Program-made: the position numbers and the translations under genes
Assembly (NCBI RefSeq): GCF_030732845.1
Contig: NZ_JASHKA010000013.1
Span: 62,001 to 126,000, forward strand
Direction of reading: 5' to 3'
From: Roseibium sp. MMSF_3544
Lineage (GTDB): Bacteria > Pseudomonadota > Alphaproteobacteria > Rhizobiales > Stappiaceae
DNA length: 64,000 nt
Part shown: piece by piece, positions 10,624 to 21,117 of the stretch
How positions within the stretch are numbered: the stretch's first letter is position 1
Layout: each line of letters opens with the position of its first letter
The notes under the pieces: model-generated
The model's database searches: none
The model's input: the letters and a program-made list of their open reading frames with translations, nothing else
What the model was told of the DNA's origin: nothing

Positions 10624-12162
10624 TCAATTGTCCACAAGGGCACAGATCACTGGTTTCAGCGCGGGAGCAAGATCTTCTGCCGTGAGCCCGGGTCCGGCTT
10701 CCCTGCCCGCCTCGCCATGCAGCCAGACCGCCTGGCAGGCAGCTTCAAAGCCCGGAACACCCTGCGCAAATAGACCGGTTGCAATCCCGGCAAGAACATC
10801 TCCCGACCCGGCGGTCGCGAGCCAGGGCGGGGCATTCCGGTTGATGGCTGCCCGCCCGTCCGGAGCGGCAATCACCGTATCGGCGCCTTTCAGGATGACG
10901 ATCGCCCCGGAGCGGTCGGCAGCCGCCCGGGCGCGTTGCAGTTTGTCACCGTCAAGATCCGGAAAGAGCCGCATGAACTCCCCTTCGTGCGGCGTCATAA
11001 CCACGGGACTGGAAGAGTGCGAGATACGATCGAACAAAGCTTCTGGAGTATCTGCGAAACTTGTCAAAGCATCCGCGTCCAGAACGGTCGCCCGCTCCGC
11101 GTCTAGAATGGCCAACACCGCGTCCCGGGTTCTGTCACCGACGCCATAGCCAGGCCCGATCAACAAGGCGTTGAAACGCTCATCGCCAAGAAGATCCGAA
11201 ATCGAATCGGTGTCAGTTACTTTCTTGAGCATCACAGCTGTCAGATGACAGGCATTCACCATCATCGCATCAGGCGGCGAGGCCAGGGTCACAAGGCCTG
11301 CACCAGCACGCAGCGCGGCTTCGGCCGATAGGCGAGAAGCTCCGGTCGACGACATGGGTCCCCCAAAGGCGACAGCATGGCCTTTGGCGTATTTGTGGCC
11401 GTCTTGAGCTGGTATTGGCCAGGCCTCCTTCCAGAGCTCTGGCCGGTTCTCGTGCGTCGCCGGTGCGATCCGATTGAGTGTTTCGGGCAAGATGCCTATA
11501 TCGGCAACGTGCGTGTCGCCACACAGCCCCCGTCCGGGGAATAGCAGGTGTCCGGGCTTTTTCCGAAAGAAAGTGACCGTCGCACGCGCTTTGATCGCAT
11601 CCCCCTGGATCTGTCCGCTGGCTCCATTGAGACCGGAAGGCAGATCGACAGCAAGAACGGGTGCACTCGAACGGTTGATCGCGCCGACAACGTGCGACAC
11701 AGGCGCTGCCAAGGGTCGGTCCAGTCCGGCGCCAAACAGCGCATCAATAACAAGATCCGCCGCGGACAAAGCGTCAAGAAACTCCACGGCAATTCTGTTT
11801 CCCTCAATCGCGAAGGCGCATCGGCTGCGCAAGCCTGGCGCAAGACGCTCAAAGGCTTCGCGTGCGTCTCCCGTCAATCCGGCGGGATCCTTGATGAGGA
11901 ACATGCTGACCACATGTCCTTCGGCTTCAAGGCATCTGGCGGCAATAAAGCCATCGCCACCATTGTTCCCCGGACCGCACAGAACCAGGACGTGACCGCC
12001 AGACATGCACAGTTCCCGGGCCTTGCGCGCAACGGCCTGCCCTGCCCGCTCCATCAGCACGATGCCGGGCACGCCCCCTTCGATTGTCAGCCTGTCGGCC
12101 TGCCCCATTTCTTCAGGGGTCAAAAGCGCAGCAATCGAATTTCCAGTGTCGTTTACGGTCAC
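10624..12162 (-). CDS. nnr: Bifunctional NAD(P)H-hydrate repair enzyme (epimerase plus ADP-dependent dehydratase)
   Basis: Repairs hydrated NAD(P)H: the N-terminal YjeF_N domain interconverts R and S forms and the C-terminal kinase-fold domain dehydrates S-NAD(P)HX with ADP. The epimerase half (about residues 1-215) shows LCGPGNNGGDGFIAARCL and VIDALFGAGLDRPL. The dehydratase half shows VVMTPHEGEFMRLFPD, VILKGADTVIA and the phosphate-binding ATAGSGDVLAGIATGL. I set the start at the GTG at 12162 because AGGAG sits 8 bases upstream; this gives 512 residues. The frame stays open to 12246, but that extension has no ribosome site. Confidence 0.93.
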   Translation of the reverse strand: MTVNDTGNSIAALLTPEEMGQADRLTIEGGVPGIVLMERAGQAVARKARELCMSGGHVLVLCGPGNNGGDGFIAARCLEAEGHVVSMFLIKDPAGLTGDAREAFERLAPGLRSRCAFAIEGNRIAVEFLDALSAADLVIDALFGAGLDRPLAAPVSHVVGAINRSSAPVLAVDLPSGLNGASGQIQGDAIKARATVTFFRKKPGHLLFPGRGLCGDTHVADIGILPETLNRIAPATHENRPELWKEAWPIPAQDGHKYAKGHAVAFGGPMSSTGASRLSAEAALRAGAGLVTLASPPDAMMVNACHLTAVMLKKVTDTDSISDLLGDERFNALLIGPGYGVGDRTRDAVLAILDAERATVLDADALTSFADTPEALFDRISHSSSPVVMTPHEGEFMRLFPDLDGDKLQRARAAADRSGAIVILKGADTVIAAPDGRAAINRNAPPWLATAGSGDVLAGIATGLFAQGVPGFEAACQAVWLHGEAGREAGPGLTAEDLAPALKPVICALVDN

Positions 12163-12272
12163 AACTTGCACTCCTGCGCTCCAAACAACGCATCCTCCAG
12201 TAATGCGATTTATTTGCCGTGATGCCAATGGTGACAACCCGATCACCTTTTTCGCCTATTTTTTATGCATTT

Positions 12273-12289
12273 TGCATAGTTTTTGCGCA
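12273..12289 (+). promoter_or_regulatory. Candidate NtrC-binding site upstream of glnB
   Basis: TGC-N11-GCA matches the outer half-sites of the NtrC consensus (TGCACC-N5-GGTGCA), but the inner positions match poorly. It lies about 135 bases upstream of the predicted start of transcription, a normal enhancer distance. Confidence 0.35.
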
Positions 12290-12395
12290 AACCTTTGGCG
12301 AGGTGGCTGTCTCGATCAAGCTTGGGCCGGTGTATGTGCCGCTTTTCTTGGCGGATTTCTCTGTTTTGGAGACTTTTGCACGCGAGCGCCGGAGA

Positions 12396-12412
12396 TTGGC
12401 ACGTATCGTGCT
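12396..12412 (+). promoter_or_regulatory. Sigma-54 (RpoN) promoter of glnBA
   Basis: TTGGCACGTATCGTGCT matches the -24/-12 consensus YTGGCACGrNNNTTGCW at all but one fixed position (G for the first T of TTGC). The GG (12398) and GC (12410) doublets are 12 bases apart as required. Transcription would start near 12422-12424, about 100 bases before glnB. glnB-glnA in related rhizobia is RpoN/NtrC controlled. Confidence 0.75.
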
Positions 12413-12479
12413 AACGGGAGTTTATCGGTTTCCGCCGGTGATCGGGAACGCTCGCCCCGACCTTGCCGGCCAGGAGTGA

Positions 12480-12863
<384 letters not shown>

Positions 12864-12987
12864 CCCACCCAATTCCGGCACCCGCCGGTGATCCAAACCC
12901 TGGCCTTGTCAAACAGAGAAAACAAAAGCCTCTGAAGGCCCGGACCCTAACCCCAACCGTTCACAAGATAATCAAGGGATGGACATA

Positions 12988-14397
12988 ATGACCACTGCCG
13001 CTGACGTCCTGAAGGAAATTCAGGAAAAGGACGTTAAATTCGTCGACCTGCGCTTTACCGACCCGCGCGGTAAGATGCAGCACGTCACCATGGACGCTGC
13101 ACTTGTTGACGAAGACATGTTCGCTGAAGGCGTTGCTTTCGACGGCTCGTCCATTGCCGGCTGGAAGGCCATCAACGAGTCCGACATGATGCTGATCCTA
13201 GATCCGGAATCCGCTCACATGGACCCGTTCTTTGCTCAGTCCACCATGGCAATCTTCTGCGACATCGTCGACCCGATCACCGGCGAAGGCTACAACCGCG
13301 ACCCGCGCATGACGGCCAAGAAGGCAGAAGCCTACGTCAAGTCTGGTGGATTCGGTGACACCGTTTACGTTGGTCCCGAAGCTGAATTCTTCATGTTCGA
13401 CGATGTTCGCTTCAATGCCGACCCGTACAACACAGGTTTCATCCTCGACAGCTCCGAACTGCCGTCCAACATGGGTTCCGAATACGAAACCGGCAACCTG
13501 GGTCACCGTCCGCGCACCAAGGGCGGTTACTTCCCGGTTCCTCCGGTCGATAGCGCACAGGACATCCGCTCCGAGATGCTGTCCGTGATGAACGAAATGG
13601 GTGTTCCGACCGAGAAGCACCACCACGAAGTGGCCGCTGCACAGCACGAACTCGGCATGAAGTTCGAAAAGCTGACCAGCTGCGCCGACAACATGCAGAT
13701 CTACAAGTATGTTGTTCACCAGGTCGCACATGCCTATGGCAAGACGTCCACCTTCATGCCGAAACCCGTTTTCGGCGACAACGGCACGGGCATGCACTGC
13801 CACCTCTCTATCTGGAACGACGGTGACCCTGTCTTTGCCGGCAACCAGTACGCGGATCTCTCTGAGACCTGCCTTTACTTCATCGGCGGCATCTTGAAGC
13901 ACGCGAAAGCCCTCAACGCTTTCACCAACCCGTCCACCAACTCCTACAAGCGTCTGGTTCCGGGTTACGAAGCTCCGGTTCTGCTGGCTTACTCCTCGCG
14001 TAACCGGTCTGCCTCCTGCCGTATTCCGTTCACGGCTTCTCCGAAGGCGAAACGTGTTGAGGTTCGCTTCCCGGATCCGACAGCCAACCCGTACCTGTGC
14101 TTCTCCGCCCTTCTGATGGCTGGTCTTGACGGTATCAAGAACAAGATCCACCCGGGCGACGCAATGGACAAGAACCTCTACGATCTGCCGGCTGAAGAAC
14201 TGGCCGAGATCCCGACGGTTTGCGGCTCCTTGCGCGAAGCTTTGGAAGCTGTCGATGCCGACCGCGACTTCCTGAAAGCCGGCGGCGTCTTCGACGACGA
14301 CCAGCTTGACGCATACATCGATCTGAAGATGGAAGAAGTCGAACGTTTCGAAATGACGCCGCACCCGGTCGAGTTCGACATGTACTACTCCGTCTAA
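12988..14397 (+). CDS. glnA: Glutamine synthetase type I
   Basis: Dodecameric enzyme that makes glutamine from glutamate, ammonia and ATP. With the ATG at 12988 the protein is 469 residues, the standard GSI-beta length, starting [25 protein letters not shown] lies 9 bases upstream; the in-frame ATG at 12979 directly abuts that site and is less likely. Visible signatures are [17 protein letters not shown], the ATP-binding [31 protein letters not shown], and adenylylation site Tyr398 in NLYDLPAEE, so GlnE control is expected. Cotranscribed with glnB. Confidence 0.98.
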   Translation: MTTAADVLKEIQEKDVKFVDLRFTDPRGKMQHVTMDAALVDEDMFAEGVAFDGSSIAGWKAINESDMMLILDPESAHMDPFFAQSTMAIFCDIVDPITGEGYNRDPRMTAKKAEAYVKSGGFGDTVYVGPEAEFFMFDDVRFNADPYNTGFILDSSELPSNMGSEYETGNLGHRPRTKGGYFPVPPVDSAQDIRSEMLSVMNEMGVPTEKHHHEVAAAQHELGMKFEKLTSCADNMQIYKYVVHQVAHAYGKTSTFMPKPVFGDNGTGMHCHLSIWNDGDPVFAGNQYADLSETCLYFIGGILKHAKALNAFTNPSTNSYKRLVPGYEAPVLLAYSSRNRSASCRIPFTASPKAKRVEVRFPDPTANPYLCFSALLMAGLDGIKNKIHPGDAMDKNLYDLPAEELAEIPTVCGSLREALEAVDADRDFLKAGGVFDDDQLDAYIDLKMEEVERFEMTPHPVEFDMYYSV

Positions 14398-14422
14398 GAG
14401 CCACCGCTCGATCAGACAGGAC

Positions 14423-14446
14423 AACCCCGGCCGGGAGGCCGGGGTT
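14423..14446 (+). terminator. Rho-independent terminator of glnBA
   Basis: 10-bp perfect stem AACCCCGGCC/GGCCGGGGTT with loop GGGA, then TTTCTTTG. It lies 26 bases after the glnA stop and between two convergent genes. Confidence 0.93.
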
Positions 14447-14464
14447 TTTCTTTGTTTGAACCGT

Positions 14465-15508
14465 TCAGTCTTGCGTCGACAGCCAATCCGCCAGCGAAGA
14501 GCGCGCGTGCCCTTTGTAGCCGCGCATCGCCGGCGATGCGATCATCGCATTCAGCACGGCTTCCTGGGTTGTCTCCGCTGCGGCCTTGAACAAAAGATCG
14601 ATCCTGTCTTCCTGCAGCACATCGCGCGCGACAAAATCACTTTCTGAGTAATGAGGCAGTCGCTGAGCTGTCGAAAAGGCAAACGAAATGTCGCCGCTGC
14701 CATTGCCGTAAAAAGCGCCGAGTCGTCCGAGACCCGCAGCCGCCCGTCGTGCGACCCGCTTGAGCTGTCGGCTTTCCAGCGGTACGTCCGTAGCGATCAC
14801 GATGATCACCGAGCCACGCTCTTCCGTTGGTCGTGCGTCCTTCGGGTCAGGTTTCCGGCCGTCCGGCAAAATCAGATCGCCGGCCCTCCCGAAATTTGCC
14901 TGGACCAACGTTCCAAGCGTGAAAGTTTTCCCTGCCAGCTGGATCACGCGAGAAGACGATCCGATACCACCCTTGAAACCGAAGGCACTAATCCCCGTTC
15001 CGGCGCCGACGCTTCCCTGTTCGAATGTGGTTGAAGTAGCCTCAAGTGCGGCAAAGGCGTCTGCCTCAGTCAGTGCAAGTGCGTTGATGTCGCTCAGATA
15101 GCCGTCATTGCATTCCATCACCACTGGATTGACCGTCCCCAGGGCGCGATCGATCGAGGGATTTATCGAGAGCTCACGGCGAACCAGCGCGTCGATCCCG
15201 GTGCCGACACCGAACGTGTTGGTAAGCAGAATCGGTGTTTCGAGCGTACCGAGCTCCTCGACCTGAACAATTCCGGCGCTTTTTCCAAAGCCATTGATCA
15301 CATCGACGGCAGCAGGGAGTTTTTCAAGAAATATGTTTCCCTGATGGGGAACAATCGCTGTGAACCCGGTCCTGAGGTCTCCGTTGATCACCGTCCTGTG
15401 GCCAACCGTCAAACCGGCAACGTCCGTAATCGTGTTGTTGGGGCCCGGTTGCATGTCCCCACATAAAAGACCGTGGGAACGGGCGGAAGAATACGGCTGA
15501 GAAGACAT
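14465..15508 (-). CDS. P1 family (S58) aminopeptidase, DmpA-like
   Basis: N-terminal nucleophile hydrolase related to D-aminopeptidase DmpA and beta-peptidyl aminopeptidases. The 347-residue precursor shows NNTITDVAGLTVGHRTV at the N-terminus, Tyr137 in NDGYL, Asn205 in LVQANFG, and the predicted autocleavage bond Gly232-Ser233 in ERGSVIIVIATD, which would free Ser as the nucleophile (assignments by analogy with DmpA Tyr146, Asn218, Ser250). The region matching the DmpA Ser-x-Glu pair reads SGD, an Asp for Glu change. No signal peptide is seen, so it is probably cytoplasmic. The substrate is unknown. It is convergent with glnA. Confidence 0.85.
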   Translation of the reverse strand: MSSQPYSSARSHGLLCGDMQPGPNNTITDVAGLTVGHRTVINGDLRTGFTAIVPHQGNIFLEKLPAAVDVINGFGKSAGIVQVEELGTLETPILLTNTFGVGTGIDALVRRELSINPSIDRALGTVNPVVMECNDGYLSDINALALTEADAFAALEATSTTFEQGSVGAGTGISAFGFKGGIGSSSRVIQLAGKTFTLGTLVQANFGRAGDLILPDGRKPDPKDARPTEERGSVIIVIATDVPLESRQLKRVARRAAAGLGRLGAFYGNGSGDISFAFSTAQRLPHYSESDFVARDVLQEDRIDLLFKAAAETTQEAVLNAMIASPAMRGYKGHARSSLADWLSTQD

Positions 15509-15577
15509 GGGACACCGGTCAGGAGATTCGTGTGTGTGATATTGAAAAAGAAGTAACCATCACACTCAACACGAAAA

Positions 15578-15595
15578 AGCCTCCCGGAGGAGGCT
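15578..15595 (-). terminator. Rho-independent terminator of the small exported protein gene
   Basis: 7-bp stem AGCCTCC/GGAGGCT with a 4-base loop, followed on the minus strand by TTTTCG. It lies 47 bases past the stop at 15642. Confidence 0.8.
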
Positions 15596-15641
15596 CTTCG
15601 TTAGCAACGAATTTGGGGCAAGCGCCCAAACGTCTTGCTTA

Positions 15642-15911
15642 TCAGTAGCAGACCTGACGGTAGCCGACGACGACATACTGACGATAGTAAGGGCTCCAGC
15701 GACGGATCGGTTCGTTGTGGCAGCGCACCGGCTGATAATAACGCGGCTGAGCCTGTGAAGCGATGATGGCACCTGCTGCGAGCCCGATAATGGCACCGGC
15801 GGCAACTGCGCCTGCACGGTTCTTGGCATGGGCTTCGGTCGGAGTGATGGCCACTGCGGCGGTCGCGACTGTCGCAACGGTTACGGCGGCGATTGCAAAT
15901 TTACGAAACAT
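15642..15911 (-). CDS. Small exported glycine-zipper protein of unknown function
   Basis: 89 residues from the ATG at 15911, which has AGGAG five bases upstream; a longer frame would need a TTG at 15926 lying over that site. The N-terminus is a clear signal peptide with predicted cleavage after TPTEAHA. Next comes an Ala/Gly-rich segment (GAVAAGAIIGLAAGAIIA) of the kind that forms a membrane glycine zipper, then a Tyr/Arg-rich tail with two Cys (one in VRCHNEP, one in YRQVCY). Small proteins of this build are common in Hyphomicrobiales, but I cannot assign a function. It is monocistronic with its own terminator and a CRP-like palindrome upstream. Confidence 0.8.
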   Translation of the reverse strand: MFRKFAIAAVTVATVATAAVAITPTEAHAKNRAGAVAAGAIIGLAAGAIIASQAQPRYYQPVRCHNEPIRRWSPYYRQYVVVGYRQVCY

Positions 15912-16336
15912 AACGGCTCCTCTCAAATGATCCTCAGCGTTTCTCTCACCCGCTGATGGGTTAAACTTACGATGGACCGTCTCACGCCTCTGTGATCGCT
16001 ATCACGTAAAGTCACATTCACATCATCGAGCCAAACAAGTTGTTAATGTCTCCCGCAGCGCCTTGAATCAGGGTAACCAAAATGTGGACGACACTGGCTG
16101 TTTCCATTCAGCTGCTGACGGGCCGAACCAGCCCGACCCTCCGGACAATCGCGCGGCAGGCATCTGCTTCACTGCATGGCTGGCTTACGGCTCGGGGATG
16201 GACGATTTACCTCGACTTGCAGAAACACGCCCCGATTTCCCACTGACTACAATTTACATCTCATCCCTCACGCGCTAGAGCACGTCCGCACGAAAGCCAA
16301 TGGGCAGCCAGAATAAGAACAGGCACGGACGAAAAC
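15912..16336. other. Divergent region between the small exported protein and tyrS
   Basis: 425 bases with no supported gene. The only clear element is the CRP/FNR-type palindrome at 15991-16006. The part next to tyrS shows no T-box or other leader element. Confidence 0.5.
15991..16006. promoter_or_regulatory. CRP-like palindrome
   Basis: TGTGATCGCTATCACG fits TGTGA-N6-TCACA at all but the last base; GTGAT/ATCAC is a perfect inverted repeat. It lies 80 bases upstream of the small exported protein start, suggesting a CRP/FNR-family regulator. No promoter hexamers were confidently aligned. Confidence 0.45.
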
Positions 16337-17590
16337 ATGAGCGAGTTTAAATCGGACTTCCTGAACGTTCTTTCGGAACGCGGTTTCATTCATCAGATTT
16401 CCGACCCTCAAGGTCTCGATGAGCTTTGTGCGCGCGAAACAGTCACCGCCTATATCGGTTTCGACTGCACGGCCCCGAGCCTTCACGCGGGCTCGCTCGT
16501 CCCGATCATGATGCTGCACTGGTTCCAGCAGACCGGACACCGGCCCATTGCATTGATGGGCGGCGGAACGACGCGCGTCGGCGATCCGTCCGGAAAGGAC
16601 GAAAGCCGCAAGATCCTCACCGAAGACGTGATCGAGGAGAACAAGGCAGGTATCCGTAAGGTCTTTGAAAAGCTCCTGACCTTCGGCGACGGTCCGACCG
16701 AGGCCATCATGGTCGACAATGCGGATTGGTTGCTGAAACTGAACTATGTCGACTTCCTGAGGGAGATCGGGCGGCACTTTTCGGTCAATCAGATGATCCA
16801 GCGGGATTCGGTTCGTCTCCGTCTAGAGCGTGAGCAGCATCTGTCTTTCCTCGAGTTCAACTACATGCTGCTGCAGGGGTACGACTATCTGGAGCTCTAT
16901 CGGCGAACGGGCTGCCGGCTTCAGATGGGCGGATCGGACCAGTGGGGCAACATCCTGTCGGGCACCGACCTTGTGCGCCGTCTCACAGATACCGAGGCCT
17001 TTGCCCTCACCTCACCGCTTCTGACCACTGCGTCCGGCGCGAAAATGGGCAAAACGGCTGCAGGCGCGGTCTGGCTGAACGAAGAACAATTGTCCGCCTA
17101 TGACTACTGGCAATACTGGCGCAACACTGAGGACGCCGACGTCGAAAGGTTCTTCAAACTGTTTACCGTCCTGCCTATGGATGAAATTGCACGCCTGGCA
17201 GCGCTGGAAGGGTCGGAGATCAACGAGGCCAAGAAGATTCTTGCAACAGAAGCAACGGCTTTGATCCATGGCCGCGACAAGGCAGACGAGGCCGCCGAAA
17301 CCGCACGCAGGGCCTTTGAAGAAGGCCAGGCCGCGGAAGGCCTTCCGACGGTTGAAATCCCGAAGGCTGATATCGAATCAGGCCTTGGTGTCTTGTCGGC
17401 CTTCGTAGCCGCAGGTCTTTGCGCATCCAACGGCGAAGTCCGGCGGAACATCAAAGGCGGCGCTGTAAAAATCAACGACAAGGGCGAACAGAACGACAAA
17501 CGTGTGCTTTCAGCGAGCGACATTACCGAAGACGGCGTAATCAAGCTGTCGCTGGGCAAGAAAAAACATGTGCTGTTGAAGCCTGCCTGA
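16337..17590 (+). CDS. tyrS: Tyrosyl-tRNA synthetase
   Basis: Class I aminoacyl-tRNA synthetase that charges tRNA-Tyr. The 417 residues contain the HIGH-type motif PSLHAGSL (about 47-54), the tyrosine/ATP pocket [15 protein letters not shown] and [14 protein letters not shown], and the KMSKS-type loop GAKMGKT near residue 236. A C-terminal S4 RNA-binding domain (about residues 350-417) shows [18 protein letters not shown]. The start is the first ATG with a plausible upstream purine run. It is a single gene, convergent with the AsmA-like gene 40 bases downstream. Confidence 0.97.
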   Translation: MSEFKSDFLNVLSERGFIHQISDPQGLDELCARETVTAYIGFDCTAPSLHAGSLVPIMMLHWFQQTGHRPIALMGGGTTRVGDPSGKDESRKILTEDVIEENKAGIRKVFEKLLTFGDGPTEAIMVDNADWLLKLNYVDFLREIGRHFSVNQMIQRDSVRLRLEREQHLSFLEFNYMLLQGYDYLELYRRTGCRLQMGGSDQWGNILSGTDLVRRLTDTEAFALTSPLLTTASGAKMGKTAAGAVWLNEEQLSAYDYWQYWRNTEDADVERFFKLFTVLPMDEIARLAALEGSEINEAKKILATEATALIHGRDKADEAAETARRAFEEGQAAEGLPTVEIPKADIESGLGVLSAFVAAGLCASNGEVRRNIKGGAVKINDKGEQNDKRVLSASDITEDGVIKLSLGKKKHVLLKPA

Positions 17591-17630
17591 CGGCTTGTCG
17601 CCAAATCGGCCTGATTTTTAGGGCTGGACC

Positions 17631-20600
17631 CTAATTCGGTTGGAACTCAAACATCTTCCTGAAGATACCGGGAGCGATTGCGGAGACGGGATTGACCGTC
17701 AGAACCGGATCGGAAAGCGACCCGGACAGGCGATAGGTTACGCCGATAAGGCCTTCGCCGGAGTTGCCTCCAAGCGCAAACCCGAGGATCGGGATTTTGG
17801 CGAAGAAGTTGTTGAGCGCATAAATCGGCACAAATGTACCGCTGAGGCTGAGAGTCTGTTCGGCAAGATTGACAGTCCCGGCAACGGTTCCGCCCAGAAC
17901 ATTCCCCTGCAACGCCCCTCGGATGATCGTCAGTGTGTCGCCTTCGCGGGTGAAGTTGATGTCCAGCGTATCAAAGTTCGCGGACCCATCCGTCTCACGG
18001 GTGGCCAGGATAGGTTGGTCCGGGTCCGGATTTGACCGCTCACGCTCGCGGATTCGCTTGATCGCCGGATCTTCGGTGATCCGAAGGGATCTGACCTGGA
18101 AGTTACCGGCCCAGCTGTCCTCATCAGCCATGGCTACGTTGATAACACCCCGCCCGCCTTGCATACGTTCGTAGAAATCAAGAAATTTCAAGGTCGCACC
18201 GGTATCGGCAAACTGCCCGTTCGCGAGCTGGCTTCCGCCCTGCTCTGTCACCTTGAACTCAAATTCCGACCGTCCGTTCATCAAACCGCTGATGTCTGCG
18301 GTTCGAAGCCCCTCGCGTCCGGTTTCTATTTTTCCCGAAAAACCCTGGAGCGTCTGGTTGTTGAACCCGGTCACCCGATCGATCGTGGCTGCAATCCTCG
18401 CGCCCTCGGCAAAGTCTCCTGCCCCCTGGCTCCCTCCTGGACTGGTGAGGCTTTGAATCAACCCTCTGCCGTCAAACGAAGCCCCGGTAAACACGATATC
18501 GTACCGACCATCTGCGGCACGATGCATTTCAACGTCTGCGTCGTCCCCCGGCCGGAGCCTGAAAGTATTGAAAACAGCGTCGACGAGTTCGCCGGCCTTC
18601 GACAACCGCATGGATCCGGCAACCGTTGCTCCTTCCGTTTCAAGCTGGAAGTCGCGTATCTGCTGCTGGTCCTCCGTTTCAACGAGCTTGAAGGTGGCTT
18701 TTGCCGGAACGCCCTTTGCCTTTTCCCAACCAAGCGCCTGTAGCTGGAGCCTTGCTTGTCTGAGATCGACGGAAAACTTCTGACCGTCGCTGACCCCGGT
18801 CACATCCAGCGTCAAAGGTCCGCTCAGAAAGGCTGTCAGATCGATGCCCTTTTCCTTGAGCTGCTCCGCGGTGACCGAGACGACAACGTCCTGCTTGCCG
18901 GCGACACCTGACTCGCCGAGAGGCACAAGAAGGTCAATGTCGGCCCGCAGTCCATCAAGAGTGCCGTTTCCTGTGATGGTCACCTGCTCGGGATCCGCAT
19001 CGATCTGGAGATCGGCGTTCTCAATCGTGTGACCCATAATCGGGTTGGCGTCGGTAAATTCGTTGAGTTCCCCGGTTGCACGCCAGTCGACGTCCTCGAG
19101 ATTGACGCCATCAGCGAGCGGGAAAGAAGCGATAACATCCAGGCTTCCTGTACCGCTTGCGCCTCCCTGTTTCAGACCTGCCCGGTCAATCACACTCAAG
19201 GGTTCGGCATTCGCGACAGCACCCAGGTCTTCTGCCTCACCTTCCACCGTCGCTGTTACCGTGGCTGTTTTTCCGTCGCGGCGCGTCAGTTCGTAGATTT
19301 GGAAAGTACCTTCGGGAAGCGTTACCTCGCCGCCATTGGCAGACGTCGCAACGCCATTGACCGCCGAAACGGTCAGGACTTCGTTCTCGACCGTGAGGGT
19401 GCCCTCAATGCCTGTTATTTCAGGCAAGTCGCCAAATGGTGTCACCGCGCCGCCAGAAAAGGTCATTTCCGCACGCATGTCGTCACCTGACCAGCCCGGA
19501 TCCGGATCGCGATGGTTGAACGCCGGCGGCCTGATCGACGCGACATAGGAAATTGTGTCGACCGTTCCAGCCTTGATATTCTTGATCACCCAACTGCGTG
19601 CGGGCGGTATCAGTGTGATTGGCCAGGCCTGCTTGGCAACGGCAATCGGGATGTTCTCGCCCTCGGCTGCAAGCGCGAGATACGGCCCCTGCGGCGTGAC
19701 TTCTATACTGGCAACACCCTGTACGAGAGCCTTGCCAGATTTGGCGACAAACTGATCAACGGAGATAAGCCTACGCGCCGGATCGAACCGCGCTCTGACT
19801 TTCACGCCATCAATCATGAATGGCGGCTCCGGTATGTCTGATGACCCGAACTGGGGATGATCGGCATCAAGGCTGATATTCCACTCGTTCGTTCCTTCCG
19901 CCCCCGGTTCGACAAGGCCCTTGAAGAAAATCCGGGTGTTTCCCCTGATCACGTGCGACCTGGTGACTTCAATCGCTTCTTTGTTTGCCGAGAACAACAA
20001 AGACAGGGCAGCATCATCGAAGGCGACAATTGTTTTGCCGAGTTGGAACCAACCGTCCCTGACGCGTGCAACTGCATTTGCTGAAATGAAGTTGCCGTCG
20101 CCGTCCAATCGGGTCTCGACTTTGGCTGATGCGGGCAATCCGAGGCCCTTGCCTTGTTTGTCGGGCGCGTCCGGGCCGAGAAGTTCCGCAAGTGTTATAC
20201 CGTTCACAACAACGCCGATATTCTTCCTGGTGCCGTCCTCCGGCGCACTTCGGGCCAGTTCCAGATGCCAGGTGGACACATTGCCGGTGACCCTTGCAAA
20301 AGCCCGAATAACCCGTTCTTCGCTGCGCACGACATCAGCACCGATGCCTTCAAACCGGCGCGGCGTCGCTCCCTTAAGTTCAAAAGTTCCGTCTCTTATT
20401 TTGACGAACCGCAGGCCGCGGCGCGCAAACTGGTCATCGACAACATCGCTTACCCGGTCGATCGCTTCCATAAGTGGTCCGATTTCCGGGACCTTGGCCG
20501 GGCCTCCCGCGAGCTCAACCTTGACATGCGGCCTGTCGAGCTGAAGGGAGGAAAAACGCAATTTGCCGGAGATCAGTTCCTCCGGGTCGAGTGGCACGGT

Positions 20601-20948
20601 CAGTTTCGGCAAGTTGATCTGAACCGGGGTTGGCCCGGCAATATCGACTGTTGCACTGCTCAGGAGAATTTCAATTCCATCCGGTGCAGTGAAATCAATC
20701 CGCCCTTCTGCAATGGAAAGCGTGACCGGCCCGCGCGTACCTTGTGAGGCCAAGAGAGCGCCCAGAAACGGAATTCGGACCGGGCCGGACGAGAACAGAT
20801 AAACAAGACCGGCAACAAGACAGACGAAGACTGCCGCAACTGCGTACCGCAGGCGTTTTCGGGAGGTGGTCCGGGGCAGTGCTTTCGCCGGTTCATTTTT
20901 ACCGCCGGCTTTTCGAAATAAGTTCAGTCTGTTCTCCTGCCTGTACAA
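17631..20948 (-). CDS. Giant AsmA-like / DUF3971 envelope protein (YhdP type)
   Basis: Large inner-membrane-anchored protein predicted to span the periplasm. AsmA/YhdP-family proteins are thought to help move phospholipid to the outer membrane (family knowledge). The 1105 residues have a basic cytoplasmic N-terminus, one transmembrane helix (about residues 34-53, AVAAVFVCLVAGLVYLF), and then a long repetitive beta-rich region without Cys-based domains. The C-terminus resembles AsmA C-terminal regions (NLAEQTLSLSGTFVPIYALN and SLSDPVLTVNPVSAIAPGIF). The start is uncertain: the listed one is a TTG, and an AGGAG lies just inside the frame, six bases before a CTG at 20927. Divergent from the peroxiredoxin gene. 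Confidence 0.8.
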   Translation of the reverse strand: MYRQENRLNLFRKAGGKNEPAKALPRTTSRKRLRYAVAAVFVCLVAGLVYLFSSGPVRIPFLGALLASQGTRGPVTLSIAEGRIDFTAPDGIEILLSSATVDIAGPTPVQINLPKLTVPLDPEELISGKLRFSSLQLDRPHVKVELAGGPAKVPEIGPLMEAIDRVSDVVDDQFARRGLRFVKIRDGTFELKGATPRRFEGIGADVVRSEERVIRAFARVTGNVSTWHLELARSAPEDGTRKNIGVVVNGITLAELLGPDAPDKQGKGLGLPASAKVETRLDGDGNFISANAVARVRDGWFQLGKTIVAFDDAALSLLFSANKEAIEVTRSHVIRGNTRIFFKGLVEPGAEGTNEWNISLDADHPQFGSSDIPEPPFMIDGVKVRARFDPARRLISVDQFVAKSGKALVQGVASIEVTPQGPYLALAAEGENIPIAVAKQAWPITLIPPARSWVIKNIKAGTVDTISYVASIRPPAFNHRDPDPGWSGDDMRAEMTFSGGAVTPFGDLPEITGIEGTLTVENEVLTVSAVNGVATSANGGEVTLPEGTFQIYELTRRDGKTATVTATVEGEAEDLGAVANAEPLSVIDRAGLKQGGASGTGSLDVIASFPLADGVNLEDVDWRATGELNEFTDANPIMGHTIENADLQIDADPEQVTITGNGTLDGLRADIDLLVPLGESGVAGKQDVVVSVTAEQLKEKGIDLTAFLSGPLTLDVTGVSDGQKFSVDLRQARLQLQALGWEKAKGVPAKATFKLVETEDQQQIRDFQLETEGATVAGSMRLSKAGELVDAVFNTFRLRPGDDADVEMHRAADGRYDIVFTGASFDGRGLIQSLTSPGGSQGAGDFAEGARIAATIDRVTGFNNQTLQGFSGKIETGREGLRTADISGLMNGRSEFEFKVTEQGGSQLANGQFADTGATLKFLDFYERMQGGRGVINVAMADEDSWAGNFQVRSLRITEDPAIKRIRERERSNPDPDQPILATRETDGSANFDTLDINFTREGDTLTIIRGALQGNVLGGTVAGTVNLAEQTLSLSGTFVPIYALNNFFAKIPILGFALGGNSGEGLIGVTYRLSGSLSDPVLTVNPVSAIAPGIFRKMFEFQPN

Positions 20949-21117
20949 CTATGACAGGCGGTTGGGGGTTAGCCGGTTATGGAACCTCTTGTCGCGCATT
21001 GATCGAGTCATCGCGTGACCTATGATACTTCGAAACGCGTAACAAAAGCGACTACCGCGTCTACGCCGGATATCGGTTTCGGCAGAAACGCACAAACTTT
21101 GACAGAAGGATGGCAGA

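Noticed and set aside
13198..14424. Long minus-strand open frame (408 codons) opposite glnA
   Set aside because: Shadow of glnA: same codon-bias effect, no motifs, no ribosome site.
15578..15595. Attenuator for the S58 peptidase gene
   Set aside because: The hairpin is better placed and oriented as the terminator of the small exported protein gene upstream on the same strand.
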